Source: Certhia americana
Taxonomy: Eukaryota > Chordata > Aves > Passeriformes > Certhiidae
Assembly: GCA_018697195.1 (NCBI GenBank)
Contig: CM031870.1
Span: 7,017,382 to 7,081,381 of the forward strand
Direction: 5' to 3'
DNA length: 64,000 bases
A program made the position numbers and the translations under genes. Shown one piece after another: positions 38,701 to 54,300 of the stretch (the first letter of the stretch is position 1; every line of letters starts with the position of its first letter). The notes beneath the pieces were generated by a model that was not told the origin of the DNA, searched no databases, and saw only the letters and a list, made by a program, of their open reading frames with translations.

Positions 38701-41700
38701 TGAAAGACACAATTTCTTATTGCTCTGAAAACAAAATGCACAAGTATCTCCTTCACAAATATATTGTTATATACACTACAATAACTCCTTCTTAAAACAA
38801 TAATATACAGATGGCACATCAAGAACAGTCATCTTTCTTATTCTTCTACATGTATTTCAAACTCCTATTATGGTAAGGTTTGAGGTGGCAGTGGGAAGTG
38901 GGCAAGGGAAGCAGTCTGCCATTTGTAAAGCAGGGAAGGTTTTAGTGTGTGTGCAACAATGAACAAACTTATGATGTAAATGTTTATTACATGAAATACA
39001 CAGAATATAAATATATCTTAGTACTTTATTTACATTATGGTGTCACTTTAAATTAAAATGTGCTGAAAAATGATGATTATCATATCTGCACAGCATGAAT
39101 CCATATTTAGAAACGTTTAAACAAGTTCATAAAATACTGAAATTTTACTTTTGATACCATATACACCTTCTTTTTGTGATAAAAGAATGTAATACATTTG
39201 TGAACTCAACCATTTTCAGCCAAAATATATGGTAATTTGAAAGCACATTTAGTGATTCTGTTGCTACCAATTTTAATGGGAACAAGCTAGTAATTAAATT
39301 CAGCCATCACTAGCAAAATCTCAAATTAGTATATCAAACCTTGCTTCCCAGAAACCATTTTCTATGGGTGCTGATTTATTTCTCAGACACAATAAAAAAT
39401 CATCCATTGGAAAGGACAAAACAAAATTTGTTTCAATGCTGTCTTTTGTAAGAAATGTAATTTGCAGCCAAAGAACTATAGGGTAATAACACAGCAACTC
39501 ATGAAAATACCAGTTCTAAAGAGAAGCCTTGGCACAGCATTAGAATGGCTGCCAAGAGCCACTCTCCCTGCATGGGGAACAGACTGAACACAGCCTTGAC
39601 TTGGAAGAACACAACATGATGAATTTGGATGCAGCACTCACCTACAGACACACACAGCCCATGCAGGAAATGACCTACAATATTTATACTATAAAGACAC
39701 GTACACTGCAGAGCCCATCCATACAAAGCATTTATTTATGCAGTCTTACATTTTCTGGCTAAAATGCTCCAATATATTTTTGAAATTTATTTATGGCATA
39801 TTACAGCCCAAGCTAGGAGGCTTGACAGCTTACATTTTCCTTTCACTTAATTTCATTCATATTGGTCTCTGCCCTAGCAAGCTTCCTATGCTCTCTGACG
39901 TCTTTCTCTTAGGGCTTGTCTTCACTGCAGGAGCATTTCAACTTAGAGCACAGCCTTACCTCTTACCTAATGCTACACAGGCTCCACTGTCTTAGTCTGT
40001 GTACTCAGCTAAATTGGTCTCATCATCATGTCAGCTGGGTTTTGGCCTACATTTATTTAAATGTGAAGTAAAACCTTGGTCTGTTTGGAAAAGTCAAAAT
40101 AAGGCAAAAATAAAAAGCAGTCTCTCCATTGAGTTAAGCCATCTTAGCTCTGTGAACAGTAATTAGCATTTCTCCTGCTCAGGGGAAATCATAAGTGCTG
40201 GACAAGCAAGGCCTCCTGAGATAACAGCTTCTTATAATCAGACTTAAAAATCTGAAGTTGGACTGTGCTGGTTTCCCTGATAAGCTTTCATCCTCTGTTC
40301 TATTTTAGATCATTTTGAAAACCAAAACTTAGGGAAACTCACAGGAAGACCTACATATTTTACAGCAGTTATATCAAAGACACTGAACTTTCTCTAAGAA
40401 TAAGTACTTCTCCAAAGAACAACTGGAGGCTTCTTCTAGCCTGCAAGGTCAACTCTAGCATTTCCTTGCTTTCATTTTCAAATTACAAAATGTCTAGCTT
40501 ATAATCCAACACAAAACTGAGAAAGCAATATAAAAAATCAAGCAAGAACAGGATTTAATTTTTAGTAGGACAGTCACAGGCAGATATCAATCCTTTCAAT
40601 GGCACAGCTTTAAAAACCAGAAGTCATGCCAGGTCCAGTTTGGTCTAAGGGAATAAATGGAGAATATACACAATTGTCTGCAGGTCAAATAAAAATAGAA
40701 TCTGAGCAGAGGCAATCACCCCTCAGCAGCAAACGAGGGCAAGAGGAGTCTGTCATTTGTGGCAGAAGACAGCTGTATGCCCCCACGATGCAAACTGACA
40801 GTACCATGTACACTAACTACATTCTGCTCATTTAATCCTTTATTATGCACAATCTTAAAAGCCCACATATGAAACAGTGATATCTATTTAGATATACATA
40901 TATTGTTTAACATAAGTTGCACCTGTAAAAGAGCATCAGAAAAATGATTTTTCTTAAGTATTTTATTTTACCAAATTTGCATAAAGCAGGCACTGACCAA
41001 AGTTAAATTCCAGAAACAAGCTTCTTGCTTTCTGAGCAAACTTGTACAGATCTTGATTCTGTGAGATATTCACTACTTATATGGCATTATACAAGTGGAA
41101 TTTCACACCCAGAAGATATAAACCAGACTTGCATTAAATAAATGTAGGAGGCATTGAAAAAGGTTCTTAATGAAGACAGGTATCTGGTTTCTTCATGGAC
41201 AGAAGATGGGGCTTTCAATGAATTCTGAAAAATTCATTGAATTTCAATGAATTCTGAAAAAATGAGGAAAAGAGTCCCTCCATTATCTTGTCTCCAAACC
41301 AGACAAAATAATCTGTGGGAGTTCATAGTCACATGATGGGCACTGAAATCAGGCAGTATTTCCACACAGTAATGCCCAGAAACTCTGATTGTTTCACATT
41401 CCCAATCCATTTTACAAATAGGCCTGATTCCTTCCTCAGAAACAAAACACAAGAAAAAACTTAATCAAGAAAATTTCCAGTATATATAATTCAGGGTTTT
41501 GTAAAGGCTCTTCCTGTTCCAATCTGTTCCCTAACAGTAGCAGACAACCCTCACATCTAACCAGCAGCCTTGAAGCCAGGTGCCTGCAGACAGCAGCAGT
41601 GCCTGGGGCTTGTGATGTGCAGGTGAGGCTGGAATCTCCAGGTTATGGAGTGGCCTGGGTTTCTCTCTGCTTTTAGAAAGCTCTTCTCTAGAAATATTGG

Positions 41701-44700
41701 AGCAATCCTAATGAAAAGGATGAGGCCTCCTAAGTTTCAATATGATGGCCACAGCTACATTCACTTCACCTTTAGTTTAACTGTGATGGTTATTGTACTT
41801 GAATATTTGGATCATGTATGAACACAGGCAATGACAAAGTCACTGAAAAATTCATAACCTAAAAGAACAGACCACAGAACAGGGGTAAATATAAGACATG
41901 CAAGTAAATGACCATGGTGATCTGCATAACTCCTTAAAAAAGGATTTTGAGAAAGTCTTTGTTTTGGGAAATACTCAAAAAAATCACATGCTGATCTGAA
42001 CAACCAAAAAATAACTCTGATGGAAAATTCTCAAAGTAGTATTTGCAGTATTTCTTATTCCTAATCATAGAATCTAGCAACACTACAGCAACAGTTGCCT
42101 TCTTTAGGTCTTTCTTATTACATGCCTATCCAGATATCCAAAAATGTGCAATAATGAAAGGTATTGTAAATAAATGTCTCAAAAATCTCTGCTTATAAAT
42201 ACTACTAAGGTTGTTTATCCAAAAAGCAGGAAAATGGTGGTTCATAAGTAATCAGACACTGAAGTACTGATTCATCTGACCTGGTATTTAAAATCAATTA
42301 CAAATATCGGTCAAACACTACACAGGCACTGTATGAGCTTCTCAGATTTCCAGGCAAATATTCCCACAGACACTTGACAAAAAAACCCTAGAACATTCTC
42401 ACAGGTCAAACAGAGTGTGAACTGTGACCTTTCTTTGTAACATTTTCAGTATTAATACAACTATTCCATAGTCAGAAATAAATTCCTAATCACTAGTTTT
42501 CTTTTGCAAAAATCTAAATGCACTAGAATAAGATTATTAGTATCTAGGGAAAAAAATATTTACAAAAGAAAATATTTTAGTGCATTATATGGAGAGTTCA
42601 TTTTTGAAGGATTGTAAATGTGGGAATAACCAAATATAAACTTCTTAAAAGAGGATCTGCTACCAAGTAGACATTGTATAAGTGTGACTCCTGCTAACTA
42701 GCAGGAGTCTGGACTCTTTTTATTTCTTGTCTTGTCAAAAAAAAAAAAATGTTTCTTTATACTATCAATAGTGAATTGAATTAAAAAATGTTATAAATAC
42801 ATTTGAGACTGTTATCAAAGTGACTATAGTGATAATATGCATTCCACTGTTAAACACATACCAACTATTTATATACTTGCTTATCTATTTATAATGAAGA
42901 AAAGACATGATAAAAGGACAAGACAGCGTGGAACTAACATGAGAAAGTTGTTATGTGGGGAGGCAGAGTCACGTAACCGACAGAAGACTGAGGCAGAACA
43001 GGTGATTTGTAACAAGAATGTCAGAGGAATTAGAGGAAGCACAGCAAGAAGTCTTTGTAATGAGAACATGCCAAAAAATAGCAGAGCAGGAATCTTTTGT
43101 CTTCAGTTCTGTCTGAAAGTTACACTGGATTTCTTGCCTCCATACACTCCCCTTGGGAGGACATGCCCATTTTAATGCTCCAACTCAGCTCTCCTGTGCT
43201 TGCATACTTGCTACATATTTTGGAAGTCACAAAGCATTGCCTCAGCTTTCTCTCTCATAGGACCAATATTTATGTAGTCTGTGAGAGTGTTTGTGGGCCT
43301 GGACTGAAGGAAACCAAACATGGATCTATTCCAAAGGCCATTCGTGTCAATGGGAAAATTTCCATCTATGTTTGTGTACTTTAGGTCAGACTTCATATGC
43401 TGAAAACATGAAAAACTCCCCTTAGTGCTCCAACAGCAACATTAGGAAGATGTCACAAAGTGCTAATAAGTTTTCAGTTTTCTCATTGCCCTTTTTACAG
43501 CTTTTACATAAATTAAAGCATTTTTTAATGCATCAGATATTACAGCCATTAAAATCTTTGACCACATAAAGCATCATTACAAAATAGAAACATTTCACAC
43601 AGAAAATTTTTGCAGTCTTTTGCCACACAGTTTTTAAGTAAAAAATTTCTCCTTTGTTAACTTGAATTCTGCCACGTTACTTGAATGGCAATTTTTACTT
43701 GGAAACACACAGAATAACATCCTCAGAGATGTATTTGTTGAACTTTCTCTTATTACAGTAAAATGTTATTTAAAGCTCAAATTATTAAAGAAAATTAAAG
43801 AAGAAAATATAAGGCAAATGAAGCATACTGCAAACATGGCTGGTTTAGACACAAACCAATGAAATATGGCAGTATGCAGAAAGCACAGCCCGTAGAAACT
43901 GGGCATATTATGGAAAGAAAAAAAATCAGTCACCCGTGCAAAATTACCCCTATTGGCCATCTGAGAGCTGACAATGAAGTCAACTGTAAAGGCAGCTGAG
44001 ACCATCAGACTTCACCCAATTAAAATATCTGGGAGAGGGAGAAAAAAATAATCATATATATGTGTATACAGATATTTGGCAAAAGGCCACTACTCCAAAT
44101 TTAGTAATTATTTATATCTTAGCTGCCCACTTCAGTAAAGCCATGTTAAAGTTATTTTCTCTGTGCCTTTACCCTTGTTTTGGTACATACAGATAGATTA
44201 AACCAGGAATGTGTCCTTCTGATTGGGCAGCAAGTAAATATCTCTAAAAAGGAGAAAATGCAGATTAAAAAATTTTGTGAATTATTTTTTAGCTGAACTT
44301 CAAAAAGCCAGGAAATACTTATGCTTGTTCCTAACATATATATCATATATTATATATCTCATATATCACTCTCTCTCATTGGACGTAAGGTCAAGGGTTA
44401 TTTTGAACAATGCTGTCATATTATTAAATTTATATGACAGAATTTTTTGATATCACTGTTTTTCAGAGCAGTGGAACAATCTTTTATTGGTTTCTTCATA
44501 TTTCTTTCATTAATATGCTAAAGAAGGTTGGGAAATTATGCTGCCATGTTACTCAGACTATCTGCGCCAGAAAAATAAAATTTCAGAAGGATCAGAACAT
44601 AATCAAAGCTGACTGACTTTCCCTGGTCCCGGCTCAGTACACAGAGCTTGGTTACTTGCAACTGAGCTTCAGTGCTGTTCAACCAGAAACACCACTGGAA

Positions 44701-45317
44701 AATGCTGACAAAAGGCAACTGTGAAGGTGCTCATTAGCATATTTATAGGATTACAAAACATTCACAGCTCTAATTCTGTTTCCTTTACTTGGTTCTATCA
44801 GCAGCCTCAAATGGAGGAACTGGCATATCACTTTGTATCTCAGCAAGTGCCCAACAAACGTTTGCTGGGTTTGTGTTCCAACTCCACTTTCCTGCCCTCT
44901 GAAAGGTGCAGCTGTCCTTTAAAGCAACAGAAATGTCTGCCATGTGATATGGAGATTACCAGTCTGCATTGAAACTGCTCCTTCTTATTGCTTTGGAAAT
45001 CTGCTTGGGGAATTGAAGATTCCCAGAGGATGTAATATTTTGTCAGCACTACTGGTAACATACAGAACCCAGTGGAAGACAAGGTACCTGTACTACAATG
45101 TCACAGCAATTATTACACTAAAGCTGGAAACAAATTCAAATTTTACAAGCTCCTTCACCTACAGTAACTAGGATTTGAAGGTACAAAGTTTGCATTTAAA
45201 ATTCTGAAAACCAATGCAGCATTTAGGTCTCCTTATTAGGGAAAAGTAGGCTGCAAGATCTCATTTAGAAACACATTGCACAGAAAGTGAAGCTCAAAAG
45301 ACTGTGGCTTGGACTAC

Positions 45318-45365
<48 letters not shown>

Positions 45366-48300
45366 AAAAAAAGGAAGTAAGGGGGGGGAGCCAAAAAAGT
45401 CATAGTCAAGTATGGAATATATTAAAAAAGGCTGGATTTGTGATAGAACAAAAGCAATATTCCTTTGGGGTTTTGTTTTGTTTGTTTTTGTGGGTTTTCT
45501 TTAAACATTAAGACTACTTGGCACTGATAAACCCATCTAAACAGTTGGGATAAGGATGTTTCCCATCAAAATTTGACCAGCACTTTTTAGTACTTTGTCT
45601 CATATATTCTTAATCCTGTGTAAGAAAATGAAAACTCCTTTAAAAATTGAAATGGAAATAACCATAAAAAGCATAGAATCAATCACATTTTAAGTGTGAT
45701 AGCTGGAAGGATATAATAATAAATTATTTATGACATACCCAGGACATAATATTAAATTCTCTTATTTTTATTCTTATTTAAAATTGCAGCCTTTCACTTT
45801 GCTCCAATAATATTTACTTCAGAAGCAGAATTCTTTAAATCTGCAATTTTAGTATAAGCTCACTAAAAGTAGTTATTCAATAATAATTTTAATAATTATT
45901 ATTTTAAGGGCCTACTTTTTTAGAGAATTTAAGATGAAGGGTATCAACTTAAGTAGGACTCTGACACTCCAGTGTCCTTGTGGAGCTGTCACTCGTTATT
46001 TAGGAGCACCACCACTAACAGAAGCTATGAGTCATTCGGGCTGTGATTCCACAGTGTATTTCTCTTGCTGGCAAAGCTGACTCAAGCAGTTCCTGCCACC
46101 ACCTCTCTATCTTAGCAGCTCACTTGTTCTATTCACCTTGCCCTGAGCCCTTCATTTTAATCCTTTGTTTGTGCCAATACACAGGTTTGCCACTCTCCAA
46201 GGTGAAGCAGACTGGAGAAATTACCTGTTTTAAGTAGCTGTACAAACCCTCCTCACACATTTTCACAGTGATTCCTAACCCTGATCAGAATAATCAAGCA
46301 CCCTACCAAACAGACAAGGTGGTATGAGGGTGCCTACAAGTAGGTTGGGGTGAAGAACAGGAGAGAGCAGGGAACATTTTGTTCAGCTTTACCTCCAAGA
46401 GAAACGTTTGTAAAACTGTGATCTTAGACATTTTATCTTTGGTACAAACATCCATCCGCACAAACCCATGGTATCAAACCTACCTTACCGGCCAAGGGCT
46501 CTTCTGTGTGCTTAAGAAATGGGTACAACAACTAAGCTGCATTTCATGCTCACTTTACTAAGCACTAAACCACAGCCTTAAATGGGCATCTTGTTGGCAA
46601 GAACTTGTTTGACAGAATGGAACAGATGTGTCCCACCAGAGGCACGTTTGAACAGCAGCGGCAAGACAGCATGATGGCTGAAGGTGTCAGAGTTGAGATG
46701 AAATGGATCATTCTCCAAAGGGATCTTGCACTTCAGTAATGTCCCACACAACTCTGACCACTTCAGGAAATCAAAGTTAACCCTTTGGACACAAACACCA
46801 GCTTATCCACAAAGACCTGTGATAAGGAGCTTTCCTCTTGCTCCATTGGTGTCTCAAGGTTCCAAGTGTCACACGTCAAGAATTCAAAAAAGCTCAATTT
46901 CCACTTACATTGTGCAACAAAGTAAATGTATCTAAAAAGATATTAATCTCTGTGTTTTCACCATTTACAAATCCAGATTCCAGTTAAGTTTTCAAATTGA
47001 AAATTGACCTCTGTTAATTTCTTATTCCCTCACTGAGGACTAATCCTTTGCTTTTCTCATACAGCAGCTGTATTTTAAAGTAAATATAGTCTCAAGGACA
47101 GTAGCATTTCTTTCAAAACTATTGTGCTGCTTGGTTCTACAAAAATAACAAGTACGTGATTGAGGCTGCCAAAAAGAAGTGCTCATTTCTCAAAGTCATA
47201 AATGTCTGCAGAAATGCATCACGACCTAAGGATTGTTACAGGTATTTCAAAAGCAGCTGCTTAGAGTTAGAGAAGAATTTGTTGACTATACTCTAAAAGA
47301 TTTCCATAGCAGAAAGCAGCACTGAAAACATTGCTTTACTCCTTGGTACAAAGATGTTCATAATACTACCAGACTATTCAAATGTCCTGCATTCTACAAT
47401 TAAAATGTTCAGGAATTCGAAATTAATTTATCTTTAAAGAATTCTGGTACAAAATACCTTGTAAGTAATACACTAGCCAGTTATAAACTATCACACAGTT
47501 CTTTGTAGCACATAGTAAAGGGCAATTTTTGAGGGTACAGTCGCAACACATTGAGGCTCTATTACTTTCTTGGGATAGCAGGGGCAAAAGAATAAAATGA
47601 GAAAAGATTTTTCAGAGTACTGCAATAACTTACTGGTCCTTTAGCCAGTCCTTAACAAAAGGAATGGAAAACAGTTCTGTGAATGACTCATGTTTCCTCT
47701 TTGGATTCTTGCTAAAGAAAAAGGAAAACAATTCATATTAATTTAAACTTCAGCTATTCAATTTGTAAATTAGTGCCTTGGAATCACTGGAAATACTTAG
47801 TAGCAAAAAACATGATTAACTTACTTGTATAACCACTCAGTCAGGAAATCAGAGGGAATAAATTTGGTTCTTTTTCCCTAAAGATAGAAGATAGTTTCAA
47901 ATTATTTATTATCTTTGGTCATATGTTTAAGCTAAATTGACTGCTTTTATTAAATAAAATATACAATACATGACTCTGTCTATGCTTTATTGCTTCTGCC
48001 AACAGTCAGTGTCCCAGCCAAAATTTTAGAAGTTTTGTGGAATGATTTCAAGACAAACTATGAGTGAGAAAATTCTACATATATTATCTTGATATTCGCT
48101 GCAGTATATCTAGAACAAGAACTCTGAATGGTGCTCTAAGTGGCAAGGTCTTGTGAAGAAATTAACAGAACTCATTCATACATGAAAATAAGTTGTAAAT
48201 TTCTTGCCATTTTGTTTAAAGTTCTATTCTCATACTCAAAAATACTTCATTTCTTCCAAAACATAGAAGGAACACTGACTGAATATTGTTTCCTCTGGCA

Positions 48301-51300
48301 TGGAACCAACTTGAAGATGTTGTGAATACAGGCAGAGTACTGTATGGCTGTTCTGACCAAATCATCTCTGGGTGGTCCAGAAAGGAAGGCAAAACCAAAG
48401 GAAGGCCTTTGTCTGTCCACAGCCACAGAATTATGGACATTATAGAGAACCAGGTAAAATGTTCAAAACCTGGAGCTTCACAGAAAAACATTTTGTGCCC
48501 TTTGCTCCCAGTTTTCCATCTTAACCAAGAAAGAGAATTTTGCAAAATGTTTTTCAGCAGGTTATCCTCAGGGATTCGTGCAGCCAGTACCACAGCCTGA
48601 ATTTTGATAAAGCCAGAATGGATTAGAAAAACCTTTTTTTTTTAAGGATTTCCTCTCCACTTTCCATCTTGACAGAATGAATGTATAAATGAGCACAGGG
48701 GCTCATTCTGCTTATCACAAACCACAGTAACCATATAGAACATGGAGTTCTGGTTGGAATAACAGAAGAGCTTGATCAGTATCTTCAGAACCCCTCTGAC
48801 ATGAGACGTGTTCTGGATGCACACAGTCTCAATGAACCCTAAAAGACATTGAGCCCCTGCAGCCCTGCACACCAAGTGCATGATCACAACAGCAGCCATT
48901 GAGTTAAAGCAAGCTGAGCTCCCATCCCAACACTTACCCTGCTAAACAGGAGATTCAGCTGTAATAAATGCTTCTTAGGAAAACAATTCACACGGGTCAA
49001 ATTCTTTTGTGAAACTGCTTAATGTCACAAAAGAGGCTGAAGTCTTGATTAAAATGTAAGAAGATACTTAACAAAGGAAAATACAATAAACATGCAAGTG
49101 AAAATCTAATGTGTGAAAAATTACTTTATTCTGTGCCTTATCCTCAGATGCGAACAGAGAGGTAGGAAAAAATTCTCTACATAGCATAATTCTTTCAGTT
49201 CATGGTATATGTCATAATTTGGGGTCAGCCACAGGTGAAGTGGGAGAGGAACATTGTGTGAGGTGTTGACTGCCATGGGAAGAACACAGGGCAGTCAATT
49301 AGCTGGGGGATGACGTGTGAAGTTTAGTGCTGGACTGCAAGGCAGTGCCACAGGATACCCAGGAAAGATTTTAATTATTAATCCTGTGCCATACGTGCCT
49401 TTATGATCTGTCTTGTGAGAACCAAAGCTTTGGGGTTCAGGTAGGGCTCCATTAAATGCTTGGCTGGGAAGAAACACAGATCCTCATGCAATTTTCACAC
49501 TTAGGCTAATAACAAATACTGTTCCAAGCAGCCAAACACTTAAAGAGACCAGTACCTTAATTGCAGAGCTTTCTATGAGTCACTTCAGATGTTAAATGGA
49601 CAAATCCTGACCTGCACAGAATCTGTAAGCAAACAGCAGAGTCTGATCACCACTGTAGAGCTGTTCTCAATCACAGGATGAAAATGGGTCCCATTACTTA
49701 GGGAATTGTTTCAGAGAATAAATTCTACACTTTGACAACATAATTCAATTTAATTTAGCAGTTGTAATTTAATCTGTTTTAAGTAAATTGCTTTTCCTTT
49801 GCAATGGGAAAAAGCTATCAGAATAGGGTTGTCAAAACAGCCATCACAAAAGAATCAAATTCATCTTTTTTTATCCTTGTTAGAGGCAGTGAACTTAGCA
49901 GAGAGGAATTCAATCAAGCTGAATATTTTTTAAATTTTATTTTCTTTGTCAGGAAATGGTTTATTTTGCTAGTGAATTAAATCATTAGTTGCACAGCAGT
50001 CAACATTTATAAAGGAAAAAATTACAAAAACTGACCGGCTTTTGACACATTCCTCCTATGCTGCCTGAATCCAGATAAAAAACAGGAAATATCTGTACAA
50101 TGTGCATTGTTAACCTGCAGATGTGTTTATAAACTATTTATATTCAGAATTCATTTTCCATTTTTCAGTTTAAATATGATGTGCTTGGTAATAATCATGA
50201 AAATGTACTGGTGATCAGAATATGGCAAAGTCATTCTTCCATTCCCTTTCCCTGATCTATCATAATTTTAAATATATTCCATTGCAGAGCCTGATACAGC
50301 TTCCTCCTGTGATAGCTAACTAGAAAGAAAAGTCAGAGTTACTCTAATAAAAACATTTATATGTTGTTCAGTTTAATGCTGAAAAATGAATGCATTAGTC
50401 AGTTCTCATGAGACAAAAGATTTAAGGAAATAGTCTTTCCTCTGCAGGCATTTGACAGCAGATGGGATAAAACATAGGAGAACTTATGGTAGGAAAAAAA
50501 AATCAGTGAGGGAATATACTGGGCAACCTAATAGGTTTCTTTCATCTCTAATTTAAAAATGAAACTTCGGGAGACTGTTCTCATATTTATGTCAGTTTGA
50601 AGTCTGCACATATATCTAGCAGCTGGTGGTTTTTCAAGGTTTTAGCTTTTCAGATTTTTTATATGCATCACATAATGCAAGAGAGCTTATTTTAATCTAA
50701 ATGTGTAAATTGTTATGTTTCTTTATCACCTTTCAAAAAAGATGTTTCCTACACAAATCCCTGCTTCCAACATAACCATTCCCCTTTCCTGACTTTCCCA
50801 TGTGGCTGTACAATTCTTCCTCTCCAGACATGGATGCACCTTTTCTGGTCTCTTCCTTGAACTCCTCTGTTGGCCCCAGGATCTTCCTTAACACAATTTC
50901 AATTGCTCAAAAACGCTCCTATTTAACTTTTCCTTCTCTTCTCATTCATCTCAATTTCCTTTCAAAACAAGAAAACCTTTAGTTCCTCTCATCAAAATCC
51001 CACTCTTCATTCTCCCTCACCATTCCCTCTCTCCTCCTGAGCTCATTCAACATTGATTGCAGTCAGTCTGAGTATTCCTCCCTTCCTTCCAGTGCTTCTT
51101 CCATTTATCTTCCACTGGTTTGTTCTATACAACTGCCCTTTACAGGCTTTAATGACTCATGTCTAGCCAGAATTCAAACCCAGTATTCTTTTCTCATCCT
51201 TCATGATTTCAGTTAGCTTAATCACAGTTAATCTCCTTCATGTCCTGTTGTCTCATGAATTCTATTAATCTTTTCAATCTTTGTTGTCCTCTTATTTTTG

Positions 51301-54300
51301 GAAGCTGTATTCCAACGTGTTTATCACAAGATCCTTTTTCCCTGTTCCTACTTTGAGTTTCTAAGGACTCTGCTTTTGATCCTAAAATTCAGTTCAAATT
51401 ATTTCATTAGCCATTTTAACACAAGTTATAGCAAGTTGGGTTTTTTCCCCTCCAAATCCAAACAGAACAATGTATTTCTTACCAAACTAAAGGGTAGCTA
51501 AAAATCATGTATTTATGTCAGATTAGGAAACAGAATGTGCAAGTACAAGCACCTGGACAGCAACGGAGAAAAACACAAATATTCAATTATATGGCAAGTA
51601 TAAAGAGCTATTGTTTTCCGAGTTATTGTTCAAAAGGAGGAAGAAATGAGGTCACAGTGGAAAACCATCACCTGACATCAGCTTGCTTTCCTAAGCTTAG
51701 CTCCCCAGCAGCAGGGCATCCCTTCACATAAGTGTGTTTTCTATAAGCTGAACTCATTTATATAAAGTTTCTATACATTAGAAAACAATTGCTTTTAGCA
51801 GTTTTCTACAAAGCAGCACACACACCATACAAAATCCAGTCAGCACACACACTTGCTAATATATATACCACTGAAGATCTGCAAAATTTCTCAGATTGAA
51901 AATAGACAAAGTAACCTGAGATTTGTTCTGAGTTAGAAACGTAAATATTTCTAAAAATTTTAATATTTTAAAAATATCTTTGTATTTAAGTTTTATTGTC
52001 TTCAGAAATAGCTAACATCTATCAAAGCCTCTATTTTAAACCACTTGTGCGACATGCCTCTCTCTTAAAGGATGCATGCCTCAAAAAAAAAAAAAATCAA
52101 TATAGATTTTATTAAAAGTGTGATGAATAATATATATGTTCAATCTGATCCTGGCTAGGTAATGTAAATGTGATGGCAGGAATGACAGACAGATGTCATG
52201 TAAATGAACCATTTTTCCTATTTCACCTGTATTCATCACAGCTTATAGATACATATAAACACCTGTAAATCCATCAGTTTACAGACACACAGATTTTGTG
52301 AAGACTAAGAAAAATTTTAATTAACTGGTATTAAATGTACAGGTTTGGATCTGAAATTCAAATTAACATGGTTTGAGAAGATCACAGAAACCATGGGAAT
52401 CCCCCCAGCTCCCAGTACCTAAGCTACTGCTGGAGCTCTGCTAGGCTGCAGTAATACAATGTATTTATGCTTCATTTTGCACCAGTTCTAGTGAGTTTTT
52501 AAGCATTCCCTACAGACAATGAGGAATGTCTCTCTAGACGTACACTGAAAATGAATTTATGAAAACACATGTAGCAAACAATTACTCTTAAATCTACATT
52601 TTTAGAAGCTCATTCATGCTGGACACCATGTCTTCAGTTAAATGAAATTTACAGAGTAAAACAAGCTAAAATAGAAAAGTTATCTCTATTACAATGCCAG
52701 ACTAACAAAAATAATTGAGCCACAAAGTAAAATTCAAGTTCTGTACATCACCCTCAAATGACCGAAATGTATTAATCTGAAAGGAAGCCTGTTGCTCTAA
52801 AACACAGCACTATTTAGGCTAGATACAATTGAATATTTAAGGAGGATTTGTAGAAAGCTAGAGACTGTCATAATGATAAAGTTTGTGTAGACTGTAATCT
52901 GTTCTGAATTACTTGAGAAAATAACAATCAAAACCAGGTCCAAAAGAACCCATGATGTGTTATATTATTGTGGTTGGTTTTCTTGCAAAAGACCAAATTT
53001 TAAAAAATGCCTGTGTAAAATAATTTTTTAAATTTTAAATGCCTTTAAATTCACTGCCTGTGAAATGAAAAGCTGTAACTTCCTGCTAGTGATTTGAAAA
53101 GAAAACTACAAACTGACCTCAAAACACTTCTCCTTCTCTGCTTCATACAGAAGCGCAGCCAGTCCGGGTAAGAGCACTGGGAATATGTAAAACTCCAAGT
53201 ATTCTCGAGGAGAACCTGAGCAAAACAGGACAGCCCTCACTTACAGCTAAACACTTGGATTTCACAAACACACAGCCATTAGATACCATAAAATTAGTAC
53301 CAGTCATTTTGTAAATACCATCACAGCTTGGACAAAGCAGATTCATTCCCTTCAGATACAGCCGCTGGTCTGTCTTGTCTTCTCCTCAGCCAACACAACA
53401 CAAACTTGAGTGAATTTCAAACTAAAGGTGCACCAACACTGCAAACTCAGTGTGCCTCAGAGATACCAGATTTAGTTTTAAATTAATAAACTCAGACACC
53501 AGAAGCAGTTTAGTCTCAGAAGTGAAAAGTTCTGTGAATTAATTTACCCTGACAGGAAGAAATTAGCCAGTGCTGAACTCAGTGCTATTGCAGTAAGACC
53601 ACTTTGTTATCTCATGCCCTTTACAATCTGCATTATCAGAGTTTGTCATAAAACTGATTTCTAGACAGAGGAAAAAACAAAGGTTATATTTTAGTGCTGC
53701 TGTGATTTCTTTGTCATAATTGCTTCATACTTGTCAGATCTTTCAGAGATTTTAACATGACTCCAAATATCCAACCTTTCCCCTCTTGGAGGGCTGCCTG
53801 GGTTGGCACCCCTCTCCATTCAGGAAGTACTCAGGTTTTGGTGTGACCAGCAAAGATTAAGTCACAGGAGTGTTCTCTTCTGGCAACACAGCTGCAATAC
53901 TGAATTTATTCTCAGCTTTATACCTTTAATATAAAATGTAATCTGTTCTGAATTACTGAAGAAAATGACGTTTAAAACCAGGTCCAAAACAAGCAATGAT
54001 TTGGGTTCATATACTGCCAGAAAATGCTCATAATTGGGTGGACACTATTTATATAAAAGGGTAACACTGCTTCTGACTTGCACCAGGAATTCCTAATGAG
54101 CAAGAATTAATGGAAGAGAAGACAAAATGAAGGTCTAAAATGCACAATAAAAACACATTGCTGCTTGGTAAATTTATTATAAAGCATAGGAATTGATAGA
54201 AGTGGAAGAACAAATCTTCAGAGCTGTTTCCATTCTAATCTGTAATCTGATGGGTAAATATGTGATGATATTATTCATCACACTGCTATGTTCACAGCAC

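Larger units (their letters stand above)
38594..47633 (-). other. IQCK: IQCK intron, 9 kb
   Basis: This is the longest IQCK intron seen here. It is AT-rich. A short direct repetition of TTTCAATGAATTCTGAAAAA occurs around 41.21-41.26 kb, and an A37-CT-A12 tract lies at 45322-45372. No exon was recognised in it. Confidence 0.65.
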
